From contig NZ_FXAF01000002.1 in assembly GCF_900177415.1 (NCBI RefSeq), positions 434,001 through 498,000 on the forward strand: a stretch of 64,000 bases of DNA. The letters are read 5' to 3'. Shown here piece by piece: positions 37,411 to 46,172 of the stretch; position 1 is the stretch's first letter, and every line of letters starts with the position of its first letter. Source of the DNA: Xaviernesmea oryzae (lineage in GTDB: Bacteria; Pseudomonadota; Alphaproteobacteria; Rhizobiales; Rhizobiaceae). The position numbers and the translations under genes were made by a program. Under the pieces are notes generated by a model. It was not told the origin of the DNA. It saw nothing but the letters and a program-made list of their open reading frames with translations, and searched no databases.

Positions 37411-38397
37411 TTGAGCGGCAATCCGAATTTCACCTGGGACGACCTGCAATATTTCCTGGCCGTCGCCCGCACCGGACAGTTGTCCACCGCGGCCCGGCAG
37501 TTGCGCACCAGCCATGCGACGGTGTCGCGCCGCATCGACCGGCTGGAATTCGCCCTCAAGGTGAAGCTCTTCGAACGCAATCCGCGCGGCTACGTGCTGA
37601 CCGGCATGGGCCAGCGCTTCATCGAGGCGGCGGAAAGGATCGAGGCGGAGGCGGACCGGCTGCAGGCGGAGATCACCTCCGGTACGACGGCGCAGCGCGG
37701 CGTCGTCCGGCTCAGCACGCCGGAAGGGTTCGCCAACTTCTTCTTCGCCGACAAGATCAGGAGCTTCTGGGACAGTCACCCGAACATCACGCTGGAACTG
37801 GTGACGATCCAGCAGATCATGTCGCTGTCGCGCAAGGAGGCGGATATCGCCGTCTCGCTCGATCCGCCGAAGGACGGGCCGTATCTGACGGAGAAACTCA
37901 CCGACTACAGCCTCAACGTCTACGGCGTGAAATCCTATCTTTCCAAGGCCGCCCCGATCCGCAACCGGCAGGACCTGCTCGATCATCCCTTCATCGGCTA
38001 TATCGAGGACATGATCTTCGTGCCGGGGCTGGATTATCTCGGCGATGTCCATCCGGGCATCAAGGCCCGCTTTCAGAGCTCGAGCATCTTCGCGCAGCTC
38101 ACCGCGACGCTGAACGGGCTCGGCCTTTGCGTGCTGCCGCATTTCATCGCCCGCTCCTATCCCGACCTGCGGATCGTGCTGCCGGAGGAGGTTGAACTCA
38201 GGCGGAACTACTGGCTGGTCTGCCACCGCGACCTCGTCCAGATCCCGCGGGTGCGCATGGTGACGGATTACATCTTCGAGGCGATCCGCAAGAACCAGAA
38301 TGCCTTCCTCCGGGGTTTGGCCCCGGAGGAAGGCACGCGACGTTATTCGGCAGCCATGGGTAGGGGTGTTTCACGGCTTTCGAACAGGTCGCCTTGA
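37411..38397 (+). CDS. LysR-family transcriptional regulator, divergent from the liv-type operon
   Basis: 328-residue LysR regulator. The HTH region contains DLQYFLAVARTGQLSTAARQ and SHATVSRRIDRLEFALKVKL (residues 10-60). The effector domain includes VRLSTPEGFANFFFADKI. The start is a TTG at 37411 and upstream ribosome pairing is weak. The last 19 codons overlap the convergent RND transporter gene on the other strand, giving a C-terminal tail longer than the family norm. Divergence from the livK-like gene points to regulation of the importer and catabolic unit. Confidence 0.88.
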   Translation: MSGNPNFTWDDLQYFLAVARTGQLSTAARQLRTSHATVSRRIDRLEFALKVKLFERNPRGYVLTGMGQRFIEAAERIEAEADRLQAEITSGTTAQRGVVRLSTPEGFANFFFADKIRSFWDSHPNITLELVTIQQIMSLSRKEADIAVSLDPPKDGPYLTEKLTDYSLNVYGVKSYLSKAAPIRNRQDLLDHPFIGYIEDMIFVPGLDYLGDVHPGIKARFQSSSIFAQLTATLNGLGLCVLPHFIARSYPDLRIVLPEEVELRRNYWLVCHRDLVQIPRVRMVTDYIFEAIRKNQNAFLRGLAPEEGTRRYSAAMGRGVSRLSNRSP

Positions 38398-41300
38398 TTG
38401 GCGGGCTGGCCCTCGTCCTCATCCTTCTTCTTCCGCTCACGGCCGAAGAAGAGCGCATAACCGGCCGGCAGCACGAGGATGGTGAGCACCGTCGCGACCA
38501 GGATGCCGCCCATCATGGCATAGGCGAGCGGCCCCCAGAAACCTTCCCGCGAGATCGGGATCAGCGCCAGCACGGCGGTGACGGCAGTCAGCACGATCGG
38601 ACGGAAGCGCCGCACGGCCGCGCCGACGATCGCTTCCGAGCGCGCCATGCCGGCGGCGATGTCCTGATCGATCTGGTCGATGAGGATGATCGAGTTGCGG
38701 ATGATGATGCCGAGCAGCGCGATGACCCCGAGGATCGCCACGAAGCCGAACGGAGCCCCGGTGATGAGGAGCGCCATGGCCGCGCCGATGATCCCGAGCG
38801 GGCCGGTCGCGAGCACCAGCATGGCCTTGCCGAAATGCTGCAGCTGGACCATCAGCAGCGCCAGGATGATCAGCAGCATGATCGGCACCTTGGCGGCGAT
38901 CGAAGCCTGGCTTTCGGCCGAATCCTCGGCGCCGCCCTGGATTTCGATAGTGTAGCCGGCCGGCAAATCGGCGCGCAGGTCGGCGATCGAGTTGTAGAAG
39001 TTGAGCGCCATCTGCGTCGGCTCGATCCCGTCCGGCAGCGTCGCCTTGACGGTGATGGTCGGCAGGCGGTTGCGGCGCCATTCGATGCCCTGTTCGAGGA
39101 CCGGCACGACCTTGGCGATCTGCGAGACCGGCACGAAGCCGCCGAAATCGGTCGGAACATAGACCGACTGCACGGCCGAAAGCAGGCTGCGGGTGGCATC
39201 CGGCTCGCGGACGACGATTGAGACGGTCTCCTCGCCGTTGCGGAAGTCGTTGATCGGCGCGCCGGAAACCGCCGCCTGCAGCATCTGGCGGACGCGCTGC
39301 GAGGAAACGCCGAGCGCCCGGGCGCGGTCCTGGTCGATGACCAGCTGCATGGCCGGCACCGGCTCCATCCAGTCGTCGTGGATCGAACCGAACAGCGGCT
39401 CCTTGTAATAGCGTTCCTTGACCTGGTCGGCGATGCGGCGGACCTCCGCCTTGTCGGGACCGGTGACGCGCATCTGTACCGCCCAGCCGGTCGGCGGGCC
39501 GAGGAAGAGGCGGTCGACCTTGCCGCGGACCGTCGGGAAATCCTTCGCGAGGATATCCCGAAGCTTGACGATCAGCCGTTCGCGGGCCTCGACATCCTTC
39601 GACATGACGAGGAGCTGCGCATAATTCGGGTTGCGGAGCTGCTGGTCGAGCGGCAGGAAGAAGCGCGGAGCCCCCTCGCCGATATAGGTGGCGACGTAGG
39701 TCTTGTCCTGGTCGGGCAGGATTCTCTGTTCGAGAGCCTTGGCCTGGCGCTCGACTTCCCCGATCGCCGTGCCTTCCGGCAGCCACATGTCGACCAGGAT
39801 TTCCGGCCGCGACGACTGCGGGAAGAAGCTCTGCGGAATGAACTGGAAGGACCAGAGGCTGCCGGCGAAAACCGCGAGCGTCATCACCAGCACGATGATC
39901 CGGTGCCTGACCGCCCAGCCGACCGTGCTGCGCAGGCGATGGTAGAAGCGGGTGTCGTAGGCGTCGTGATGCGTGCCGGCATGGGCCCGCTGCTTCAGGA
40001 GCATGTAGCCGAGCCACGGCGTGAAATAGACCGCCACGAACCATGAGGTGACGAGCGCAATGCCCACCACGAAGAACAGCGAGCGGACATATTCGCCGGC
40101 GGTGGATTCGGCAAAGCCGACCGGAATGAAACCGGCGGTGGTGATCAGCGTGCCGGTGAGCATCGGGAAGGCGGTGGAGGAATAGGCGAAGCTTGCCGCG
40201 TCGATACGGTGCAGCCCCTCTTCCAGCTTGCGCTCCATCATCTCGACCACGATCATCGCGTCGTCGACGAGGAGGCCGAGCGCGATGATCAGCGCGCCGA
40301 GCGAGATGCGCTGCAGCTCGATGCCGATATAGTACATGATCGCCAGCGTCGCCGCGAGCACGAGCGGGATGGCGATCGCGATCACGATGCCGGAACGCCA
40401 GCCGATCGAGATCAGCGAGACGATCAGCACGATGACCAGCGCCTCCATCAGCGCCTTGGTGAATTCGCCGACCGCTTCGGTGACGACTTCCGGCTGGTTG
40501 GAGATCTGCTCGACGGAGACGCCGACCGGCAGCGTCTCTTCGAAACGGTGATAGGTATTCTCGATATCGTGGCCGACATCGGTGACCTTGAAGCCCGGAG
40601 CCATGACGACGCCGACCTGGACGCTGTCGTGGCCGTTGAAGCGGAACTTGCGCTGGAAGGGGTCTTCGAGACCTTCCGTCACGGTGGCGATATCGCCGAG
40701 CCGGATCACCTGGTTGCCGGCGCGAAGGCGGAGCTCCCGGATATCCTCCGGCGTGGTGATGCCGCCTTCGACCGAGATGCGCACCGAGCGGTCGGCCGTC
40801 TCGACGCTGCCGGCCGGATCGACATTGTTCTGGCCGGCAAGCGCATCGCGGATGTTGAGGACGGTGAGGCCGCGCTCGGCAAGCGCCTTGGAGGAGACGT
40901 CGATGAAGATCCTCTGCGGCTGGTCGCCGAGGATGACGGCCTTTTCGACGCCCGGCGTGGCGAGCAGCATGTCGCGGGCCTGGATCGCGAACTGCTTGAG
41001 CTCGGGATAGCTGTAGCCTTCGCCGCTGATCGAATGCAGCGTGATGTACGTGTCGCCGAACTCGTCGTTGAAATAGGGGCCGAGCAGGCCGGAAGGCAGG
41101 TCCTGCTGGATGTCGCCGATCTTCTTGCGCACCTGGTAGAAGGCGTCCGCCACCTCGTCGGCATTGGTGTCGCCCTTGATCTGGACCTGCGTGATCGCAA
41201 AGCCGGCGCGGGTATAGGACTTGACCCAGTCGAGATGCGGCGTTTCCTGCAGCTTGCGCTCGATCTTGTTGACCACCTGGTCCTGCATATCGGCGATCGA

Positions 41301-41504
41301 GGCGCCGGGCCAGACGGTCTGCACGACCATGACGCGGAAGGTGAAATCCGGGTCTTCCTTCTGGCCCATGTTCATGACGCCGAGGACGCCCATGACGATG
41401 ATGAGGCCGAAGAGGAAGCGTGCGATGCTCGGATGGCCGATCGCCCAGCGGGACAGGTTGAACCGGGCCTTGTCAGAAGGATCGGCCTGATGGGAGGAGC
41501 TCAT
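38343..41504 (-). CDS. RND-family efflux transporter, inner membrane pump (AcrB/MexF type)
   Basis: 1053-residue resistance-nodulation-division pump exporting small molecules by proton antiport. It has twelve predicted helices in two halves. The proton-relay aspartates are in helix 4, LGLLVDDAMIVVEMMERKLE, with the second-half counterpart GVIALLGIIIRNSIILIDQID. Periplasmic porter domains contain QTVWPGASIADMQDQVVNKIE. It is preceded by its adaptor gene at 41528; no outer-membrane channel gene is in the window, so TolC-type protein must be supplied elsewhere. The last 55 nt overlap the convergent LysR gene. Confidence 0.94.
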   Translation of the reverse strand: MSSSHQADPSDKARFNLSRWAIGHPSIARFLFGLIIVMGVLGVMNMGQKEDPDFTFRVMVVQTVWPGASIADMQDQVVNKIERKLQETPHLDWVKSYTRAGFAITQVQIKGDTNADEVADAFYQVRKKIGDIQQDLPSGLLGPYFNDEFGDTYITLHSISGEGYSYPELKQFAIQARDMLLATPGVEKAVILGDQPQRIFIDVSSKALAERGLTVLNIRDALAGQNNVDPAGSVETADRSVRISVEGGITTPEDIRELRLRAGNQVIRLGDIATVTEGLEDPFQRKFRFNGHDSVQVGVVMAPGFKVTDVGHDIENTYHRFEETLPVGVSVEQISNQPEVVTEAVGEFTKALMEALVIVLIVSLISIGWRSGIVIAIAIPLVLAATLAIMYYIGIELQRISLGALIIALGLLVDDAMIVVEMMERKLEEGLHRIDAASFAYSSTAFPMLTGTLITTAGFIPVGFAESTAGEYVRSLFFVVGIALVTSWFVAVYFTPWLGYMLLKQRAHAGTHHDAYDTRFYHRLRSTVGWAVRHRIIVLVMTLAVFAGSLWSFQFIPQSFFPQSSRPEILVDMWLPEGTAIGEVERQAKALEQRILPDQDKTYVATYIGEGAPRFFLPLDQQLRNPNYAQLLVMSKDVEARERLIVKLRDILAKDFPTVRGKVDRLFLGPPTGWAVQMRVTGPDKAEVRRIADQVKERYYKEPLFGSIHDDWMEPVPAMQLVIDQDRARALGVSSQRVRQMLQAAVSGAPINDFRNGEETVSIVVREPDATRSLLSAVQSVYVPTDFGGFVPVSQIAKVVPVLEQGIEWRRNRLPTITVKATLPDGIEPTQMALNFYNSIADLRADLPAGYTIEIQGGAEDSAESQASIAAKVPIMLLIILALLMVQLQHFGKAMLVLATGPLGIIGAAMALLITGAPFGFVAILGVIALLGIIIRNSIILIDQIDQDIAAGMARSEAIVGAAVRRFRPIVLTAVTAVLALIPISREGFWGPLAYAMMGGILVATVLTILVLPAGYALFFGRERKKKDEDEGQPANQGDLFESRETPLPMAAE

Positions 41505-41527
41505 GGTCGTGTCCTTTAAGCCGGTGA

Positions 41528-42685
41528 TCAGGGCGTGACGGAAGCAGTGCTCGTGCTGCTGACATTACCGAAGCGTGAGGCGACGGTTTCCGGCAGCTTC
41601 ACCTTCATCTCTTCCTTCATGAACTGCGTGCCGGCCGAGACGACGAGGTCGCCTTCGGCCAGGCCTTCGGCGATGCGCACGCCGTTATCGGAAAAATCGG
41701 CGACCTTGACTGCGCGCGAGCCGACGGTGCCCTTCTCGCGGTCGACGACCCAGACGACCGGCTGGTCGCCGTTCTTGGCGAGCGCGGCGAGCGGAATGGA
41801 CCAGGTCGGCACGGCATTGTCCTCCACGGCTTCGATCGTGGCGGTCATGCCGAGAAGCACGCGGCCGTCTTCGGGCAGGCTGACGCGGACGGCGAAGGTG
41901 CGAGACTGCGGATCGGCGCTGCCCGCGACTTCGCGGACCTTGCCGTCGAGCGTAAGATCGGTGGCCGACCAGAAGCGCGCCTTGACCGTCTTGCCCGGCT
42001 TGAACTGGGCGACGTCCATTTCCGGAACGGCGATCTGCACCTCCTTCTCCCCGTCGACGGCGACGGAAAGGACCGGGGTGCCGGCGCTCACCACCTGGCC
42101 GATATCGGCGCTGACGGCGGTGACGATGCCGTTCTGGTCCGACTTCAGTTCGGCGTAGGCGACCTGGTTGCGGGCCTGTTCCAGCGCGGAGACGGCGGAC
42201 TGGCGGGCGGAAACGGCCTGATCGTAGGCGAGCGTCGCCTGTTCCAGTTCGGATCGGGAGGCGACGTTCTTGGCATTGAGGGATTCGGCGCGGCGCTTGG
42301 CGAGCTCGGTGATTTCCGCCTGCTTCTGCGCTGCCGCGAGATCGGCCTCGGCGCGGCGGACGGCGAGCTGGTAATCGACGGCATCGAGCCGCGCCAGCAC
42401 GTCGCCCGGCGCGACGCGCTCGCCGATATCCACCAGCCGCTCGGTGATCTTGCCGCTGACGCGGAAGCCGAGATTCATCTCGGTGCGGGCGCGGACGGAA
42501 CCGGAATATTCGAGCTTGCGGCCCTGGTCGGCCGCGGCGATCTCCGTCACCTTGACCGGTCGGACGGCCTCCGGAGCTTCGGCCGCCTTCTCCTCCGAGC
42601 AGGCCGTCAGCGCGCCGAGCGCGGCCGCAACGGCAAGCCCCTTGATGAGAAACGAGACGTCACGTCTGGTCTTCACGAAAAACAT
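41528..42685 (-). CDS. RND efflux periplasmic adaptor (membrane fusion) lipoprotein
   Basis: 385-residue adaptor. The N terminus MFFVKTRRDVSFLIKGLAV leads to a lipobox LTAC with Cys29, so the mature protein is a lipoprotein. Biotinyl-lipoyl halves (GKITERLVDIGERVAPGDVL and KSDQNGIVTAVSADIGQVVSAG) flank an alpha-hairpin (about 95-170). The ATG at 42685 has GGGAG 8 nt upstream; a TTG at 42718 is less likely. It lies between the TetR gene and the pump, forming tetR-adaptor-pump in one direction. Confidence 0.92.
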   Translation of the reverse strand: MFFVKTRRDVSFLIKGLAVAAALGALTACSEEKAAEAPEAVRPVKVTEIAAADQGRKLEYSGSVRARTEMNLGFRVSGKITERLVDIGERVAPGDVLARLDAVDYQLAVRRAEADLAAAQKQAEITELAKRRAESLNAKNVASRSELEQATLAYDQAVSARQSAVSALEQARNQVAYAELKSDQNGIVTAVSADIGQVVSAGTPVLSVAVDGEKEVQIAVPEMDVAQFKPGKTVKARFWSATDLTLDGKVREVAGSADPQSRTFAVRVSLPEDGRVLLGMTATIEAVEDNAVPTWSIPLAALAKNGDQPVVWVVDREKGTVGSRAVKVADFSDNGVRIAEGLAEGDLVVSAGTQFMKEEMKVKLPETVASRFGNVSSTSTASVTP

Positions 42686-42749
42686 GTTCCGCACTCCCGA
42701 TGGCGGGTTTTCGATCAAAGGCGCTCGTCGCGCCCGCGTTGTTTCAAAG

Positions 42750-43370
42750 CTATTTCAGGGCACGCAAGCCGAATTCGACCAGGTCTTCCGGCTGGCCTAT
42801 GCGCGTATCGTTCAGACAGTCGGCAATCAGCATCGGATGGCACAGCTTCACCATGCACGACATGAAGTTTTCCGCCGCCAGCTGGGGATCCTGATCGCGG
42901 AATTCCCCCGCCTCGATACCTTCCCGGATGATATCGGCCACCAGCAGCCGGATACGGTCCAGAAACTGCTCTATCACCGGCCATTGCTGCTCGATGGCGA
43001 TGACGACCATCTCGTGGACCTTCTTCTCGTCCAGCATGGTCTCGAGCGTGATGCGGTGCTGCTGCAGCACGTGGTCGCGCAGCCGTTCCGTGGCGCTCAC
43101 CGGCCGCTTCGCATTGGCGAACGCCACCTGGTAGCTTCCTTCGAGCATGCGGTTCGCCAGCGCCTGATGGATATCCGCCTTCGACGAGAAGAAGCGGTAG
43201 ATATTGGCCGGCGACATGCCGAGCTCGCGGGCGATGTCCGCGACATTCGTCTTGGTATAGCCGTAGTGCTTGAAGAGGCGCTCGGCCGCGTCGAGGATGC
43301 GGTTGACGTTCTCCTGCTTCGTCGTCTCCAGGGCCTGATCGCTTGCGTCCATAGGGCTGACGGCTTTCAT
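42750..43370 (-). CDS. TetR-family repressor of the RND efflux genes
   Basis: About 206-residue TetR regulator. The HTH is ILDAAERLFKHYGYTKTNVADIARELGMS followed by PANIYRFFSSKADI in separate helices, with a C-terminal ligand domain containing LCHPMLIADCLNDTR. Starts at 43391, 43370 and 43352 are in frame and none has a good ribosome site. The 43391 start would lie inside a 22-bp inverted repeat that looks like the repressor's own operator, so 43370 or 43352 is favoured. It heads the efflux unit. Confidence 0.88.
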   Translation of the reverse strand: MKAVSPMDASDQALETTKQENVNRILDAAERLFKHYGYTKTNVADIARELGMSPANIYRFFSSKADIHQALANRMLEGSYQVAFANAKRPVSATERLRDHVLQQHRITLETMLDEKKVHEMVVIAIEQQWPVIEQFLDRIRLLVADIIREGIEAGEFRDQDPQLAAENFMSCMVKLCHPMLIADCLNDTRIGQPEDLVEFGLRALK

Positions 43371-43378
43371 TTTACATG

Positions 43379-43400
43379 TGACGATTTTCATTTTTCGTCA
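43379..43400. promoter_or_regulatory. TetR-type operator upstream of the efflux unit
   Basis: TGACGA-N10-TCGTCA is a perfect 6-bp inverted repeat with an AT-rich centre, 22 bp in all. It lies 9 nt upstream of the probable tetR start, the normal place for an autoregulatory TetR operator. Binding there would silence tetR, adaptor and pump together. Confidence 0.65.
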
Positions 43401-43479
43401 GTCGTAAACAAGAAGTCGCTTTCTGTCAATCGGGGCGGCCATTAATTCCCGCGGAGGGGATAAAAATCGGCTAACAGGA

Positions 43480-43504
43480 GGAACCAAAACCGACACCGCA
43501 CGTT
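43480..43504 (+). promoter_or_regulatory. EcfG-type promoter of the hybrid histidine kinase gene
   Basis: GGAAC (43480-43484), 16-nt spacer, CGTT (43501-43504). This is an exact match to the alphaproteobacterial EcfG/RpoE2 promoter pattern, 43 nt upstream of the kinase ATG at 43548. Confidence 0.75.
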
Positions 43505-43547
43505 AGGGCGCGTTGAGCCGCGCAGGCCGCGGACCTGGGGACATTTG

Positions 43548-45488
43548 ATGAGCATGCCGCAAAGTTACGACGCTTCGTTACTGGACGAGGAGCGCTATCG
43601 CCTCCTCATAGACGCCATTACGGATTACGCCATCTACATGCTCGACACCGACGGCAGGGTTGCGAGCTGGAACCTTGGAGCCCGCCGTTTCAAGGGGTAT
43701 GAAGCCTGGGAAATCCTGGGCGAGCATTTCTCCCGCTTCTACACGGACGAGGACCGGTTGGCCCGGGTGCCGGAGCGCGCGCTGCAGGCCGCCGCGACCG
43801 AAGGCCGTTTCGAAAGCGAGGGCTGGCATGTCCGCAAGGACGGCAGCCGCTTTCTGGCGCATGTCGTCATCGATCCGATCTGGGGCCGGTCGGGTGAGCT
43901 TCTCGGTTTCGCCAAGGTCACCCGCGATCTGACGGAACGGAAGCAGGCGGAAGCGGATCTCCGGCGAAGCGAACAGAAATTCCAGCTCCTGGTCCAGGGC
44001 GTCACCGACTATGCGCTCTACATGCTCGATCCCGAGGGCTATGTCAGCAATTGGAACATCGGCGCCGAACGCATCAAGGGCTACCGCGCCGACGAAATCG
44101 TCGGGAAGCATTTTTCACAGTTCTATACGCAGGAGGATCGCGAGCGCGGCGAGCCGCAGCGGAGCCTCGAGACGGCCAGACGCGAGGGACGTTTCGAGCG
44201 GGAAGGCTGGCGCCAGCGCAAAGACGGCACCCGGTTCTGGGCGCATGTGATCGTCGACGCCATCCGCAACGACGACGGCGAAATCCTGGGCTTTGCCAAG
44301 ATCACCCGCGACATCACCGAAAAGGTCGAGGCCCAGAAGGCGCTCGCCCAGGCCCGCGAGGAGCTTTTCCAGGCCCAGAAGATGGAGGCGATCGGGCAGC
44401 TTACCGGCGGCATCGCGCATGATTTCAACAACCTGCTGATGGCGATCCTCGGCAGCCTGGAAATCCTGAAGAAACGCCTCCCGAACGATCCGGCGCTGGT
44501 CCCGCTGCTCGACAACGCCATCCAGGGCGCCGAGCGCGGCGCGGCCTTGACCCAGCGCATGCTGGCCTTCTCGCGCCGCCAGGAACTCAACATGCAGGCG
44601 GTCGATACGGCGACGCTCATCAACGGCATGATGGATTTCGTGCGGCGCTCCCTCGGCGGCGAGACCCGCATAGAGACCCGGTTCCCCGATGGCCTCCCCT
44701 CGGTCGTCACCGATCCCGTGCAGCTCGAAACGGCGCTCCTCAACCTCGTCGTCAATGCCCGCGACGCGATGACGAACGGCGGCCTGATCACCGTCGGCGC
44801 GAAGGAATATGTGGCCGAAGAAGGGGCGGAGAAGCTGAAGCCCGGCCGTTACGTGCGGCTTTCGGTCTCCGATACCGGCGAAGGCATGGACGAGGAGACG
44901 CTTGCGCGCGCAACGGCCCCCTTCTTCACCACCAAGGGCGTCGGCAAGGGAACCGGGCTCGGCCTTTCCATGGTCCAGGGCCTGACCGAACAATCGGGCG
45001 GCAAGCTGGTGATCGAAAGCGAGAAGGGCAAGGGCACGACGGTTTCGCTCTTTCTGCCCGCCGCCGACGCAGACGACTGCCCGCAGTCTCCGGAGCGGAC
45101 CGCGCCCTTACCTGCAGCGGCGCCGAACGAACATCTCACGATCCTCGCGGTCGACGACGATGCGCTGGTGCTGATGAACACGACGCTGATGCTCGAGGAT
45201 CTCGGCCACACCGTGATCGAAGCCTATAGCGGCGCCGACGCCCTGAGGGAGCTCAAGGGCGGCACGCATCGGGTCGATCTCGTCATCACCGACCATTCCA
45301 TGCCCCGCATGACCGGCTCCGAACTCGCCGCCGCCATCCGCAAGGAATGGCCGGACCTCCCCGTTGTGCTTGCGACGGGTTACGCGGAACTGCCCTCCGG
45401 CGGCGACAACCGCCTGCCGCGCCTGCCGAAGCCATTCTCGCAGAGCCAGCTTCAGGACGTCATCGTCGCGGCACTCGCCGGCGCTTGA
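43548..45488 (+). CDS. PAS-PAS hybrid histidine kinase with C-terminal receiver domain
   Basis: 646-residue signalling protein. Two tandem, closely similar PAS domains (about 15-130 and 140-260; repeated segments DYAIYMLDTDGRVASWN and DYALYMLDPEGYVSNWN) are each followed by a PAC end. A HisKA domain carries phospho-acceptor H291 in GGIAHDFNNLLMAIL; the ATPase domain has NLVVNARDAM, DTGEGMDEE and GTGLGLSMVQG. A receiver domain has D582 in DLVITDHSMPRM. No membrane helices, so cytoplasmic. GGGG lies 7 nt before the ATG. Its EcfG-type promoter suggests a place in the general stress pathway. Signal unknown. Confidence 0.92.
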   Translation: MSMPQSYDASLLDEERYRLLIDAITDYAIYMLDTDGRVASWNLGARRFKGYEAWEILGEHFSRFYTDEDRLARVPERALQAAATEGRFESEGWHVRKDGSRFLAHVVIDPIWGRSGELLGFAKVTRDLTERKQAEADLRRSEQKFQLLVQGVTDYALYMLDPEGYVSNWNIGAERIKGYRADEIVGKHFSQFYTQEDRERGEPQRSLETARREGRFEREGWRQRKDGTRFWAHVIVDAIRNDDGEILGFAKITRDITEKVEAQKALAQAREELFQAQKMEAIGQLTGGIAHDFNNLLMAILGSLEILKKRLPNDPALVPLLDNAIQGAERGAALTQRMLAFSRRQELNMQAVDTATLINGMMDFVRRSLGGETRIETRFPDGLPSVVTDPVQLETALLNLVVNARDAMTNGGLITVGAKEYVAEEGAEKLKPGRYVRLSVSDTGEGMDEETLARATAPFFTTKGVGKGTGLGLSMVQGLTEQSGGKLVIESEKGKGTTVSLFLPAADADDCPQSPERTAPLPAAAPNEHLTILAVDDDALVLMNTTLMLEDLGHTVIEAYSGADALRELKGGTHRVDLVITDHSMPRMTGSELAAAIRKEWPDLPVVLATGYAELPSGGDNRLPRLPKPFSQSQLQDVIVAALAGA

Positions 45489-45511
45489 ACCAAAGCCGGT
45501 GACCGGGCGTT

Positions 45512-45537
45512 GTTCTCCCGTATGAAAACGGGAGAAC
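45512..45537 (+). promoter_or_regulatory. Hairpin covering the ribosome site of the BON gene
   Basis: GTTCTCCCG-TATGAAAA-CGGGAGAAC is a perfect 9-bp stem. Its right arm contains GGGAG, the only good Shine-Dalgarno sequence for the ATG at 45543. The structure could limit translation until it melts, or could serve as a terminator for the kinase gene ending at 45488 (no T-run follows). Confidence 0.5.
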
Positions 45538-45542
45538 GATCG

Positions 45543-45845
45543 ATGGTCTTCAAGCACCAGCATTTTCATGAGACGCCCGCCGAGGTGGAGGCGGAATTCC
45601 CGCCCCGCGCGACGCTGGAAAGCGCCGTTTCCGATGCGCTCGCCTCCGCCGGCGGCGTCGATGCCAGCGACGTGACGGTGACCGTCAAAGGCGGTGAGGT
45701 CACGCTCTCGGGCGCCGTCCAGGTGCCGGAGGAAATCGGACGGGCCGAGGAAGTGGCCCGCGGCGTCGCCGGCGTCACGGCGGTCCGCAACGAAATCCGC
45801 CACACCGCGCCGTCTTTCTTCAACGGCGGACCAAGGCCATTATGA
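45543..45845 (+). CDS. Small BON-domain protein
   Basis: 100-residue protein with one BON domain (about 30-90): LESAVSDALASAGGVDASDV, VTVKGGEVTLSGAVQVPEE and VAGVTAVRNEIRH. BON proteins bind membranes and appear in envelope-stress responses. There is no signal peptide or lipobox, so cytoplasmic or peripheral. The start has GGGAG 8 nt upstream inside a hairpin. It is 54 nt after the hybrid kinase gene and may share its stress promoter. Confidence 0.85.
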   Translation: MVFKHQHFHETPAEVEAEFPPRATLESAVSDALASAGGVDASDVTVTVKGGEVTLSGAVQVPEEIGRAEEVARGVAGVTAVRNEIRHTAPSFFNGGPRPL

Positions 45846-45960
45846 CCTGCTGCCTCTCTTGAAGGCAAGGCAATCGCGCATTCCCTCCCCCGCTTGCCAC
45901 AGGGCAATTGCCTATGAGCGGAACATGCTTCCGTGGAATGATGAGGCGGCAGCGGCTTCC

Positions 45961-46097
45961 CTTCTCCCCAGCGGGGAGAAGGTGGTCCGAAGGACCGGAT
46001 GAGGGGGCAAAGCCAAAATCCAGCGAGGCGTTTGCCGCGTGTGCACCCCCTCATCGCCTCGCTTTGCTCGGCCCTTCTCCCCGCTGGGGAGAAGGGG
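45961..46097. repeat. RIME-like mosaic palindromic element
   Basis: Hairpins CTTCTCCCC-AGC-GGGGAGAAG and CTTCTCCCC-GCT-GGGGAGAAG bound the unit, with GGACCGGATGAGGGGGC and CACCCCCTCATCGCC inside. It fills most of the 327-nt gap between the BON gene and the convergent gcd gene. Nothing codable remains in the gap. Confidence 0.75.
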
Positions 46098-46172
46098 GCA
46101 AACCGAATCCGCTCGGCTCCTCATAGGGAGAAGAGCAATCGCGCCCAGGCGATCGCCCTTCTGTCTAAGAGG

